This document shows positions 44,501-52,017 of a stretch of 64,000 bases of DNA, piece by piece. Below the pieces are notes generated by a model. It did not search any database. It was not told the origin of the DNA and saw nothing but the letters and a program-made list of their open reading frames with translations. The DNA lies in NCBI RefSeq assembly GCF_029457495.1, contig NZ_CP120361.1, positions 1,690,001-1,754,000 on the forward strand, given 5' to 3'. Source of the DNA: Chelativorans sp. AA-79 (lineage in GTDB: Bacteria; Pseudomonadota; Alphaproteobacteria; Rhizobiales; Rhizobiaceae). Both the position numbers and the translations under genes were made by a program. How positions within the stretch are numbered: the first letter of the stretch is position 1; the number at the start of each line of letters is the position of its first letter.

Positions 44501-45493
44501 CTACTTCACCGGCACGGCTTCCCCGTCCCCGTCGGCAACCACCGTCTCGTTCGGAGTTCCGCAGTACAAACGCATGATGATGTCCTGGTCATAGTTGCCG
44601 AAGCCGCGGCCGAAGATATTGACGCCCCCTGGGTTCTGCGCGTGTTCCTCGATTCCGACACGCATGCGGATCGAATGGTGCTCATCAATGGCCAGATCCG
44701 ACAGAGCAACGCCGGATACGTTGGTGCCGTCGATGAAGCAGCCGCGGTCGGTAATCCGCCAGGTTTTCAACTTTCCGTACTGCGAGCCCTCCAGCTTCCA
44801 CCAGCGCGGCGTGTAGGCTCCGTGGCGGTCCCCGTAGTCGCCCGGCGAAGTCCACGTCCCGACCATCACGTCATTGACCCACAGACTGATGTCGGAGGGC
44901 CAGTCCTCGTTGGTTCCGGGAACCTCGGACGAGAGTTCCATCGAAAATTCGAGCGCCGCAACCGGCGTGCCGCGGACCTTTGCGTTGTTGGGGAACTTGT
45001 ATTCGACATAACCTCGCTCGAACCAGATCAAAGCCGCCTTCATTCGGCCGGGGTCGAGGAAGAAATCCGGCACATCCAGAAGCCCGATCACGCCCTCGGT
45101 CGAGCAAAGACCGCAAGGGGCGGACACGCTGCAGCTCGTGTAGAGGCCGAGCGGCATGGCGACCTCGATGACGCTGTCGTCCCTTCGGTCATCGTCCGTA
45201 AAGCGCAATACAATCTCGTCATAGCGCGCGGAGCAGATCTTCTGGTGGCCTCGGCTCGCCTTGATCGATTTCGTCGTGATGAGCCGCGCCCCTTCCAGGA
45301 TCTGCACGTTCGTAGCAACCGTTGACTGCGGAAGATCAAGCGCCCGGGCTATCTCATTGACATTGAGGGGACCGCTACGGTGCAGTAGCCGGAGAATATC
45401 GATACGCATCGGGGAGGCGAGGCCTTTGATCGCTTCCGTATTGTGGTCGGGATGGACGGTGAGAAAGTTTCGTCTGACACTGGTGTCGCTCAT
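44501..45493 (-). CDS. ArsR-type HTH regulator with large C-terminal domain
   Basis: The 330-residue protein has an N-terminal winged helix, ASPMRIDILRLLHRSGPLNV then ALDLPQSTVATNVQILEGA (residues about 20-90). Ordinary ArsR proteins end near 110 residues. Here a further 220 residues follow: a cysteine motif C121-x5-C127-x2-C130 (SCSVSAPCGLC) and a Trp/Gly-rich beta-type region (SLWVNDVMVGTWTSPGDYGD) that looks like a carbohydrate-binding or ligand domain. It lies directly upstream of the oligosaccharide importer and GH51 genes, so it probably senses the sugar. The domain family was not identified. Confidence 0.75.
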   Translation of the reverse strand: MSDTSVRRNFLTVHPDHNTEAIKGLASPMRIDILRLLHRSGPLNVNEIARALDLPQSTVATNVQILEGARLITTKSIKASRGHQKICSARYDEIVLRFTDDDRRDDSVIEVAMPLGLYTSCSVSAPCGLCSTEGVIGLLDVPDFFLDPGRMKAALIWFERGYVEYKFPNNAKVRGTPVAALEFSMELSSEVPGTNEDWPSDISLWVNDVMVGTWTSPGDYGDRHGAYTPRWWKLEGSQYGKLKTWRITDRGCFIDGTNVSGVALSDLAIDEHHSIRMRVGIEEHAQNPGGVNIFGRGFGNYDQDIIMRLYCGTPNETVVADGDGEAVPVK

Positions 45494-45522
45494 GGAATTC
45501 GCTCTTTTGCCCAATTAGCGGA

Positions 45523-45543
45523 ATTATATCAGTTGCTTTGATA
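45523..45543 (-). promoter_or_regulatory. ArsR-type gene promoter with matching palindrome
   Basis: A perfect TATAAT (-10, minus strand 45528-45523) overlaps by two bases the palindrome TATCAGTTGCTTTGATA at 45527-45543. Its TATCA/TGATA arms and seven-base spacer are the same as at 44471-44487, and the arms extend to ATATCA/TGATAT. The site fills the space between -35 and -10, where bound protein would block polymerase, fitting autorepression by the regulator encoded 30 bases downstream. Confidence 0.6.
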
Positions 45544-45589
45544 TTCTCCAGTTCGGGCTCTGCGTTTCATTGTTGTGATCGGAGACTTG

Positions 45590-45860
45590 AACACCCTTCC
45601 GCTTCCGGATTGCCGACGAAGCGTATCGGCGATCGCCGTCGGCTACGGCAGACCCTCGGTGTTCACAGCAACTCTCCGCCGAGTGACTGGCTGGAAGTTC
45701 ACGGTTTCCGCGTCGGTTCCGAATCTCGCCCTCCAAGTCATGCCGCCGAAATATTGCGACAGGCGCCGCAACCCGGCGACGGCGACCGCCGTGTCGAAGG
45801 GCTACATCCAACGTGTCCAGTGCGAGCCACGAGCCCGACGCTTGCCGGCGCTGCGTTTCC
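45590..45860 (+). pseudogene. Diverged duplicate of an araC 3' end plus downstream intergenic DNA
   Basis: A forward frame reads AIAVGYGRPSVFTATLRRVT, clearly related to VALSVGYSTPSAFAAAFRRL plus T at the end of the AraC regulator encoded at 46959-47870. The similarity continues past the araC stop into non-coding DNA: GCCGAAAT-TTGCGACAGGCGCCG (from about 45748) matches GCCGAAACGTCGCGACAGTC (from about 47894) and goes on for about 100 bases at roughly three quarters identity by eye. The rest of the araC copy is gone. It lies upstream of the SDR at 46120. Confidence 0.6.
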
Positions 45861-46119
45861 GCGCGGCGGAACTTGCTGCAGGCACTATTTCTCCCGAATG
45901 GAGGGCATATGCATAAAAACAAGCGCGGCAGATCACCGGGGTCGATCAGCAATCCGCTTTCACATCGCAAGCAAATTGGCGGCGGCGAGCATGATCCTCC
46001 TGGTCGGTCCGCGCGACCTGGGACGGGGAGAGGAGGCTGCCAGCGCGACCGAGGGAGACGCGCACACCACGCGGGTACGCAACCCGTCGAGAAGGGTGCC
46101 CGAGAAGGGAGAGACAGGC
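45861..46119 (+). other. Leader region of the SDR gene, no clear gene
   Basis: These bases lie between the araC-like remnant and the SDR start. The SDR frame is open through much of it and reads HIASKLAAASMILLVGP, which faintly resembles a signal-peptide core, perhaps from an eroded small secreted gene. No intact start with a ribosome site was found. The SDR ribosome site AGAAGGGAGAG lies at its end. Confidence 0.3.
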
Positions 46120-46881
46120 ATGAAGATCATCGGCAACACAATGCTCTTCACGGGAGGCAGCTCGGGACTTGGCCGCGCGCTTGCGCGGCGCTTTCACGAC
46201 ATCGGAAATGACGTGATCGTTACGGGCCGCTGCACTGCGGGGCTTGACGAGACCGTAGCCGGACGCAGTCGCATGACCGCCTACCATCTCGAATTTACCG
46301 ATGCAGCCGCTATCGAGAGATTCGCGCGGCGGGTCGCGGCCGAACATCCGCGGCTCAACGTCCTGTTCAACAATGCCGGCATCATGCGGCGCGAGGACCT
46401 GACGATGGAACGGGACCTTTATGACGCTGAGAAGATGATCAAGGTGAACCTGCTCGGTCCCATACGGTTCACGAATGCGCTGATCTCGCACCTCACGCAC
46501 CAGGCCGATGCCGCGATCGTCAACATCTCGTCTGGCCACGCCTTCGTGCCGCTCACGGTCACACCCACCTATTCGGCCACCAAGGCTGCTCTGCACTCCT
46601 ATTCCGTTTCATTGCGTGAGCAGCTGAGGGGCAAAGTCGAGGTGATCGAACTCGTGCCGCCTGCTTTGCGCACCGAGTTGATGCCTCATCAGTCACTGCG
46701 CGCCGACTGCATGCAGGTCGATCAATTCGTGGAGGAGGCAATGCATCTCTTTCGCCGGCAGCCGACGCCGCCCGAGATCCTCGTCGAGCGCGTCAGGTTT
46801 TTGCGCGACGCGGAGGCTGAGAACCGGTTCAAGCGCGCTCTCGCGGCCGTCACTCTCGCGGAAGAGGAGCAATTGTACTGA
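46120..46881 (+). CDS. Short-chain dehydrogenase (DltE-like SDR)
   Basis: The 253-residue SDR shows FTGGSSGLGRALARRFHDIG, LFNNAGIMRREDL, IVNISSGHAFVPL and YSATKAALHSYSVSLREQL (Ser-Tyr-Lys). It is a close paralogue of the SDR at 50669, sharing the start MK-x-x-GNT and the ending PTPxEILVERVxFLR. Both resemble DltE-like oxidoreductases of unknown substrate. AGGGAGAG precedes the ATG at 46120. An AraC regulator follows 77 bases downstream on the same strand. Confidence 0.9.
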   Translation: MKIIGNTMLFTGGSSGLGRALARRFHDIGNDVIVTGRCTAGLDETVAGRSRMTAYHLEFTDAAAIERFARRVAAEHPRLNVLFNNAGIMRREDLTMERDLYDAEKMIKVNLLGPIRFTNALISHLTHQADAAIVNISSGHAFVPLTVTPTYSATKAALHSYSVSLREQLRGKVEVIELVPPALRTELMPHQSLRADCMQVDQFVEEAMHLFRRQPTPPEILVERVRFLRDAEAENRFKRALAAVTLAEEEQLY

Positions 46882-46958
46882 GGTCTTTTCCATTTTAGGG
46901 GTGATGGAGGATTGCCTCCTGCTACTGTAAGAGAACAGAATGCGATCGAGGCACCATC

Positions 46959-47870
46959 ATGCCCGAAGATCCGAAGATTACCGAAAACCAGCGCGACGGC
47001 ATCTCGGCGATCACCGAGATGGAACGCATTCTCGACACGCCGCCGGACCTCGCTCCGGCGATTCTCCGCGGCGACACACGCCTCACACGTCGCTGGCGGC
47101 ATGGCGCGCTGCATGATGCGCTTCCGGCGATGAGCGGTCATGTCGTGATGACGTACTACTCACAGCCACAGGATATCACGTGGCAGATGGGCCGTCAGCG
47201 GACCGTCGCCACCACGCGCTCCGGTACGATCACACTCATTCCCGACGGCACCGAAGGACGTTGGGACATTTCCGGCGGCATCGAAGTCTCGCATGTCTAT
47301 CTCACCCCGGAGCGGCTCCAGTCGTGCGCGGATCCACTCACGGACGGCAAGCCCGTGGAATTGCTCGGGCGGGTGGGGTTCGATGATCCCACATCCGCGC
47401 GGATCCTCGAGCTTCTGGCCCGTGAGGCCGCCACGGACGACGCCTCCTCTCGATTGTTCGTGGAGCAGGCGCTCGATCTCCTCTGCACGCAGCTTGTTCG
47501 CGGCCACTCGAGCTTCCAAACACTGGCACCGCCAGCGCCCAGGCGTGGGCTGGCCGATTGGCAGGTTCGCCGCGTGACCACCTATATGCGGGACAATCTC
47601 GGCGAGGAGGTCGGCCTTAACGAGCTGGCCGCGATTGCCGGCTTGAGCCGGTATCATTTCTGCACGGCGTTCCGCCTCGCGACTGGCCAGTCTCCACACG
47701 AGTGGCTGACGCGAGAACGCATCGAGCGCGCCCGCGCCATGCTTGCCGTGTCCAACGCGCCAATTACTGAAGTCGCGCTCTCCGTCGGTTACAGTACCCC
47801 TTCAGCGTTCGCCGCAGCCTTCCGCCGGTTGACCGGGCAGACGCCCACGGAATTCCGCCGTCAGCTCTGA
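46959..47870 (+). CDS. AraC-family transcriptional regulator
   Basis: The 303-residue regulator has an unassigned sensory N-terminal domain (HVVMTYYSQPQDITWQMGRQ) and a C-terminal double HTH: EVGLNELAAIAGLSRYHFCT and ITEVALSVGYSTPSAFAAAF, ending FRRLTGQTPTEFRRQL. It is flanked by an SDR upstream and a small secreted protein downstream, both plausible targets. A worn-out copy of its last 30 codons sits at 45590. Confidence 0.92.
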   Translation: MPEDPKITENQRDGISAITEMERILDTPPDLAPAILRGDTRLTRRWRHGALHDALPAMSGHVVMTYYSQPQDITWQMGRQRTVATTRSGTITLIPDGTEGRWDISGGIEVSHVYLTPERLQSCADPLTDGKPVELLGRVGFDDPTSARILELLAREAATDDASSRLFVEQALDLLCTQLVRGHSSFQTLAPPAPRRGLADWQVRRVTTYMRDNLGEEVGLNELAAIAGLSRYHFCTAFRLATGQSPHEWLTRERIERARAMLAVSNAPITEVALSVGYSTPSAFAAAFRRLTGQTPTEFRRQL

Positions 47871-48083
47871 ATTTCTCCTCTCGAAATCACATGGCCGAAA
47901 CGTCGCGACAGTCGCCGCAACCCTGCGACGGCGGGCGGTCGCGTGAAGCACTACAACCAACCTGTCCAATGTGAGCTACGAGCGCGACACCTTCCAGCGC
48001 TTCCACCTCACGGGATCGCGCTTGAGTGTTCATCGCTCGTCGAACTCGGACGCCTTCAACCTCGACACTGAAAGGAAACCATT
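47871..48083 (+). promoter_or_regulatory. Intergenic region sharing a repeat with 45748-45860
   Basis: From about 47894 this region matches the DNA behind the araC-like remnant upstream of the SDR at 46120: CGACAGTCGCCGCAACCC versus CGACAGGCGCCGCAACCC, and CCAACCTGTCCAATGTGAGC versus CCAACGTGTCCAGTGCGAGC. Repeated GCGAC/CGCAAC words give it weak inverted symmetry. Lying upstream of the gene at 48084, it could be a regulator-binding region kept in both copies. Shared ancestry is clear; function is a guess. Confidence 0.45.
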
Positions 48084-48443
48084 ATGCGTAAGATCATGCC
48101 CGTCACTTCGACCCTCGTTGTATTGCTTTGGGCAGGCTCTGCCCTTGCCAGTAACGATTCCCCGCACCAGACACCGCAGGTGAGTGCGCCGGCGTTCCAG
48201 GCCAGCTCCAACGTCGCGCCTGGATTCTCCGCCGCGAACAGCTTTGGCCCGAGCGACCAAGACGACCTGCCGACGTCGCTCAGCCGCCGGCAGTTCGGTG
48301 GCATCGATGCCGGGGCCGCTACCCCCAGCACCTTCGGCTATCCCGTTGGCACGCAGATCGGTCGCACGGACCGGGTGTACAGGGGATACAACGCCTCGGA
48401 TGACTTCGGCATCAGCGATCAGAACGACCTGCCGGTTCGGTAG
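48084..48443 (+). CDS. Small secreted protein with a duplicated FG-x-SDQ-x-DLP motif
   Basis: The 119-residue product has a Sec signal peptide (MRKIMPVTSTLVVLLWAGSALA) and a Ser/Pro/Asp-rich mature part. A ten-residue motif occurs twice: FGPSDQDDLP at 54-63 and FGISDQNDLP at 108-117, the second almost at the C terminus. There are no cysteines in the mature part. The acidic motif could bind calcium or another protein, but no family was recognised. A strong hairpin lies about 35 bases after the stop. AAAGGA precedes the ATG. Confidence 0.7.
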   Translation: MRKIMPVTSTLVVLLWAGSALASNDSPHQTPQVSAPAFQASSNVAPGFSAANSFGPSDQDDLPTSLSRRQFGGIDAGAATPSTFGYPVGTQIGRTDRVYRGYNASDDFGISDQNDLPVR

Positions 48444-48477
48444 CTCTGATGCCGAGATGTTTCATCTCCAGCACCGG

Positions 48478-48508
48478 GTGGGGAGGGTGACGCCGTTGCC
48501 CTCCCCAC
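48478..48508 (+). terminator. Strong hairpin downstream of the small secreted protein gene
   Basis: GTGGGGAGGG and CCCTCCCCAC form a perfect ten-base stem around an 11-base loop. A smaller perfect hairpin GAGATG-TTT-CATCTC lies just before it at 48454-48468. No T run follows the larger stem, so termination may need Rho, or the structure may stabilise the transcript. Confidence 0.6.
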
Positions 48509-48685
48509 GTGCACATTCCAGAACCACGCACGCGCTGCGATACATTAGGATTCGCGTCCGGTCCCGCCGGCCGATTTTGGCGGACAGCGCGACCATGCCC
48601 TCGCCACGATCGGCAGCAGCCAGGTCCGTGCTCATCGCGAAGAAATGGCCGGGATTCTCAACACCGTCTGAGGTGTCGTGAGAGG

Positions 48686-49621
48686 TTATGCGGCGTTCGC
48701 CTGTTCTGCCTGAAGCAGCCCCTCCGCGCCGTTCCCTGACGTTTCTCGAAAGCGAAGGACGGAACGCTTGGGCGAGGCCTTGAAGAGACGGCCATATTCG
48801 CGGGTGAACTGCGAGACGCTTTCATACCCCACCTCGAATGCCGCGCTGCTTGCCGAAAAGCCCTCTTCCAGCATCAGGCGGCGGGCTTCGATGAGGCGAA
48901 GCCGCTTTTGATACTGCCCCGGCGTCAGCGAGGTCATGTGCCTGAAATGCTTGTAAAAGGCGGTGAGGCTCATCGCGGCGGCCGTCGCCAGGCGCTCGAC
49001 GGGTATGCGCGATCGATATTCCTCCCTCAGGATCGCGATGGCCGCCGCCAGGCGACTCTCGTGGCCGTCGGGGGCGGCGAGGGCCCGCAGGGCCCTGCCG
49101 TGCTGTCCGGAGAGAAGCCAATAATGCAGCTCCCGCATAATCCCGGGGCGCAGCAGCGGCATCGCATCGGGCCTGTCGATCAGCTGCATCAGCCGCATTG
49201 CGCAATCCAGAACCGCGTCGTTCGTGTGTTCGGAGAACAAGGTGCGTATCTCCGAAGGACGCTGCGCGCGCGAGTCGCCCAGATGCGCTGCGAGTTCGCG
49301 CAGGGTCGCCATTTCCAGTTCGACAGCGATCGCTATGTAGGGCTCGTCCGGGCTCGCCTGCACGATCCGGCCCACGACCGGCATGTCAGCGCTCACGATC
49401 ACCGACTGCCCCGCGAAGAAGACGTGCTGCTCCCGTCCCACGGTCATGCGTTTGGCGCCCTGCAGAACGAGGCAAACCAGCGGGCGGTAGATCGAATGCA
49501 GATCGCCGGGCGGTGATTCGACACACATCATGCGCAGGCCCGGCACCGGCGTCAGCGCCAGCCCCTCGTTGTTTGCATGGTGAGCCGCGTAGTTGCGAAC
49601 GACATCCTTGAGCGCATCCAT
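48686..49621 (-). CDS. AraC-family transcriptional regulator with cupin-like N-terminal domain
   Basis: The 311-residue protein has an N-terminal AraC_N domain (GDLHSIYRPLVCLVLQGAKR, VFFAGQSVIVSADMPVVG) and a C-terminal HTH pair (VERLATAAAMSLTAFYKHFR and SASSAAFEVGYESVSQFTRE). Such regulators often control nearby reductases in response to small molecules. It is divergent from the Tat-exported SDR at 49790, and the space between carries direct repeats suited to AraC binding. Confidence 0.92.
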   Translation of the reverse strand: MDALKDVVRNYAAHHANNEGLALTPVPGLRMMCVESPPGDLHSIYRPLVCLVLQGAKRMTVGREQHVFFAGQSVIVSADMPVVGRIVQASPDEPYIAIAVELEMATLRELAAHLGDSRAQRPSEIRTLFSEHTNDAVLDCAMRLMQLIDRPDAMPLLRPGIMRELHYWLLSGQHGRALRALAAPDGHESRLAAAIAILREEYRSRIPVERLATAAAMSLTAFYKHFRHMTSLTPGQYQKRLRLIEARRLMLEEGFSASSAAFEVGYESVSQFTREYGRLFKASPKRSVLRFRETSGNGAEGLLQAEQANAA

Positions 49622-49690
49622 GGGATCTCTCCTGTAACCGCAACGACCCTAGCACGCGCGCGAGCAAATATCACCCGACCTGCAGGATCC

Positions 49691-49757
49691 GGCAAGTTTT
49701 GCGCATGCTTTGGCAAGCCCCGACACGCCCATGGGCGGTATGTGAGGTTGTGGCAAA
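49691..49757. promoter_or_regulatory. Direct repeats in the divergent AraC/SDR promoter
   Basis: GGCAAG occurs at 49691-49696 and 49712-49717, 21 bases apart (two helical turns), and GGCAAA at 49752-49757, 40 bases further. Direct repeats in phase on one face of the helix are the usual arrangement of AraC-family sites. The regulator encoded at 48686 is the natural candidate. This is inferred from spacing alone. Confidence 0.45.
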
Positions 49758-49789
49758 AGCCAATTCTCTCGATGAGGAAGGAGACGACA

Positions 49790-50641
49790 ATGTCTGAACA
49801 AAACAAGCTACCGAGACGGACGGTGCTGGCGGGTGTTGCGATCGGCTCCGCCGCACTCGCCATGGGGGCCGCGCACGCTCAAACGACCAGCCCGATTCCG
49901 GCGCCGACGACGAACGGCAAAGTCGCCCTGGTGACCGGCTCTTCAAGGGGCATCGGTGCGGCGACCGCCAAGCGTCTCGCCCGCGACGGATATGCCGTAA
50001 CCGTCAATTGCGAGAAGAACCGCGATCTTGCGGCGGCGGTTGCGGGAGAGATCGAGGCTGCGGGCGGCCGCGCCATCTGGGTGCAGGCCGATGTCAGCGA
50101 TCCAGCCGCCGTGCAACGCCTGTTCGATGAGAACGAGCGCGCCTTCGGCGGCGTCGACGTGGTGGTGAGCAATGCCGGCATCATGAACCTCGCTTCTTTC
50201 AGCGACATGAGCGACGCCGATTTCAGCCGCATGGTCGACGTCAACCAGAAGGGCAGCTTCTTCGTGCTGCGGGAGGCGGCGCGGCGGGTACGCGACGGCG
50301 GCCGCATCATCGCGCTCTCGTCGAGCATCATACAGCTGCGTACCCCGACCTACGGACCTTACGCCGCCACCAAGGCCGCGCAGGGGCTCTTTGCCAGCGT
50401 TCTCGCCAAGGAGCTCGAAGGCCGGATGATCTCGGTGAATGCCATGGCGCCGGGCGTCGTCAACACGACGCTCTTCACCGACGGCAAGACGCCGGAGCAG
50501 ATCGCCGGCTTCGCCGCCCGCACGCCGCATGGCCGCATCGGCGAACCAGAAGACATTGCCGAAGCGATCGCAGCACTCTGCAGCGGCGACGGCACCTGGA
50601 TCAACGGACAGACGGTCTTCGCCAATGGCGGCATCGTCTGA
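49790..50641 (+). CDS. Short-chain dehydrogenase with twin-arginine signal
   Basis: The 283-residue protein begins with a Tat-type leader, LPRRTVLAGVAIGSAALAMG then AAHAQ, about 35 residues, followed by a complete SDR: VTGSSRGIGAATAKRLARDG, VSNAGIMNLASF, ALSSSIIQL and YGPYAATKAAQGL. Most SDRs are cytoplasmic; a Tat leader implies folding with its nucleotide before export to the periplasm. AAGGAGA precedes the ATG. The SDR at 50669 follows closely, and the AraC regulator is divergent. Confidence 0.88.
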   Translation: MSEQNKLPRRTVLAGVAIGSAALAMGAAHAQTTSPIPAPTTNGKVALVTGSSRGIGAATAKRLARDGYAVTVNCEKNRDLAAAVAGEIEAAGGRAIWVQADVSDPAAVQRLFDENERAFGGVDVVVSNAGIMNLASFSDMSDADFSRMVDVNQKGSFFVLREAARRVRDGGRIIALSSSIIQLRTPTYGPYAATKAAQGLFASVLAKELEGRMISVNAMAPGVVNTTLFTDGKTPEQIAGFAARTPHGRIGEPEDIAEAIAALCSGDGTWINGQTVFANGGIV

Positions 50642-50668
50642 TCCCTTTTGCAACAAGGAGCAAAGCCC

Positions 50669-51412
50669 ATGAAAACAACAGGAAACACCATCCTCATCAC
50701 CGGCGGCGGATCCGGAATCGGTCGGGAGCTGGCGCAGCACTTCTTCGAGCTCGGCAACACGGTGATCGTCGCCGGCCGCCGCATGGAGACGCTGGTGGAG
50801 ACCATCGCCGGACGGGATCGCATGCACGCGATGATCCTCGACGTCGAGGACCCGAAAGCGATCAGCGATTTTGCCCGGCGCGTGACCGCCGAGTATCCGG
50901 CGCTCAATGTCCTGATCAACAACGCCGGCATCATGCGCCGCGAGGATCTGACCAGGTCCCGCGATCTGCGCGATGCGGAAGAGACTGTTGTCACCAACCT
51001 GCTCGGGCCGATCCGACTCACCAACGCGCTGATCGATCATCTCCGAGGCCAGCCAAACGCCGCGATCGTCAACGTCACGTCGGGCCTCGCTTTCGTGCCG
51101 CTCAGCAGCACGCCAACCTACAACGCGACCAAGGCGGCAATCCACTCCTACACGGTCTCGCTGCGCCAGCAGCTCAAAGACAAGGTGGAGGTGATCGAGC
51201 TTGCGCCGCCTGCAGTTCGAACCGAGCTTACCCCCGGCCAGTCGGCGCGCGAGGAGTATATGCCCCTCGACGCGTTCATCGACGAGGCCATGGCGCTCTT
51301 TCAGAAGCAGCCGACGCCCAAGGAGATCCTGGTGGAGCGCGTGGGCTTCCTGCGCTGGGCGGAGCGAGAAGGCCGCTTTGATCACGCGGTGGAGACGCTC
51401 AGCGCCCACTGA
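50669..51412 (+). CDS. Short-chain dehydrogenase (DltE-like SDR)
   Basis: The 247-residue SDR has ITGGGSGIGRELAQHFFELG, LINNAGIMRREDL, IVNVTSGLAFVPL and YNATKAAIHSYTVSLRQQL. It is the paralogue of the SDR at 46120. It lies 27 bases after the Tat-exported SDR and is probably co-transcribed with it. Two hairpins follow: one across its stop codon and one terminator-like. Confidence 0.9.
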   Translation: MKTTGNTILITGGGSGIGRELAQHFFELGNTVIVAGRRMETLVETIAGRDRMHAMILDVEDPKAISDFARRVTAEYPALNVLINNAGIMRREDLTRSRDLRDAEETVVTNLLGPIRLTNALIDHLRGQPNAAIVNVTSGLAFVPLSSTPTYNATKAAIHSYTVSLRQQLKDKVEVIELAPPAVRTELTPGQSAREEYMPLDAFIDEAMALFQKQPTPKEILVERVGFLRWAEREGRFDHAVETLSAH

Positions 51413-51430
51413 ACGACGCCGTCGTTCAGT
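51408..51430 (+). repeat. Hairpin overlapping the SDR stop codon
   Basis: ACTGAACGAC-GCC-GTCGTTCAGT is a perfect ten-base stem with a three-base loop that includes the TGA stop at 51410-51412. It could slow decay of the message, or limit readthrough. The terminator hairpin begins 19 bases later. Confidence 0.5.
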
Positions 51431-51448
51431 TGCTCGCGTAAACCGTCG

Positions 51449-51493
51449 GAGCCGCGCAACGGGATTTCCGGTTGCGCGGCTCTGCTTTCGTTT
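51449..51493 (+). terminator. Rho-independent terminator after the SDR operon
   Basis: GAGCCGCGCAAC and GTTGCGCGGCTC form a perfect twelve-base stem around a ten-base loop, followed by the T-rich TGCTTTCGTTT. This is the clearest intrinsic terminator in the window. It separates the forward SDR pair from the convergent Atu4866-domain gene. Confidence 0.8.
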
Positions 51494-51550
51494 GCTTCCA
51501 ATTGAGCCAGTCTAACGCCGTGCTGCAGTCGATACTGCCGCGCAACGCGA

Positions 51551-51988
51551 TCATCGGCTGCGATAGAGGATCATCCCGGCATGGTGCAGGACGCCGTCGA
51601 TGAAATCGCCGTCGGCCGTGAAGCCCGTGTCGTCCCAGTATTCGATATGGTCGCCGGTAATCTCGTAGCGGCCTTCATAGGCGCGCTCACGATTGCCGCG
51701 CGCCTCGACATAACGGCCGTTCGGCAGGAGCTCGTGGCGGATGTGGCCATCACCGGTTACCCACATGCCGATATAGGGATGGCTGGCGGCTTCCCGGGTC
51801 ACTTCCGGTCCTCCGCCGTCTCGAAAAAAGGGGCGATTTCCGTTCCCAGTCAACGCGTCCGTGCCGCTTTGAAGTTCGAGGGGCGCCTTCGCACCTTCTT
51901 GCTCGCGGACGTTCTCCTGTCCGGAAAGGGGACCGGCATCGGCAACGAGCACCAGGCCGGCGGCAAGGACAGTCGTGTGACGTTTCAT
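51551..51988 (-). CDS. Secreted Atu4866-domain protein
   Basis: The 145-residue protein starts with a signal peptide (MKRHTTVLAAGLVLVADAGP). Its last about 80 residues (SHPYIGMWVTGDGHIRHELL, GRYEITGDHIEYWDDTGFTA, FIDGVLHHAGMILYR) form a small beta domain that I recognise as the Atu4866 family, first named from Agrobacterium and of unknown function. It follows an SDR gene by 29 bases; in related genomes this domain is often near such oxidoreductases. Confidence 0.8.
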   Translation of the reverse strand: MKRHTTVLAAGLVLVADAGPLSGQENVREQEGAKAPLELQSGTDALTGNGNRPFFRDGGGPEVTREAASHPYIGMWVTGDGHIRHELLPNGRYVEARGNRERAYEGRYEITGDHIEYWDDTGFTADGDFIDGVLHHAGMILYRSR

Positions 51989-52017
51989 GTGTGGATTCCT
52001 TCTCGGGTCGGATTGGT

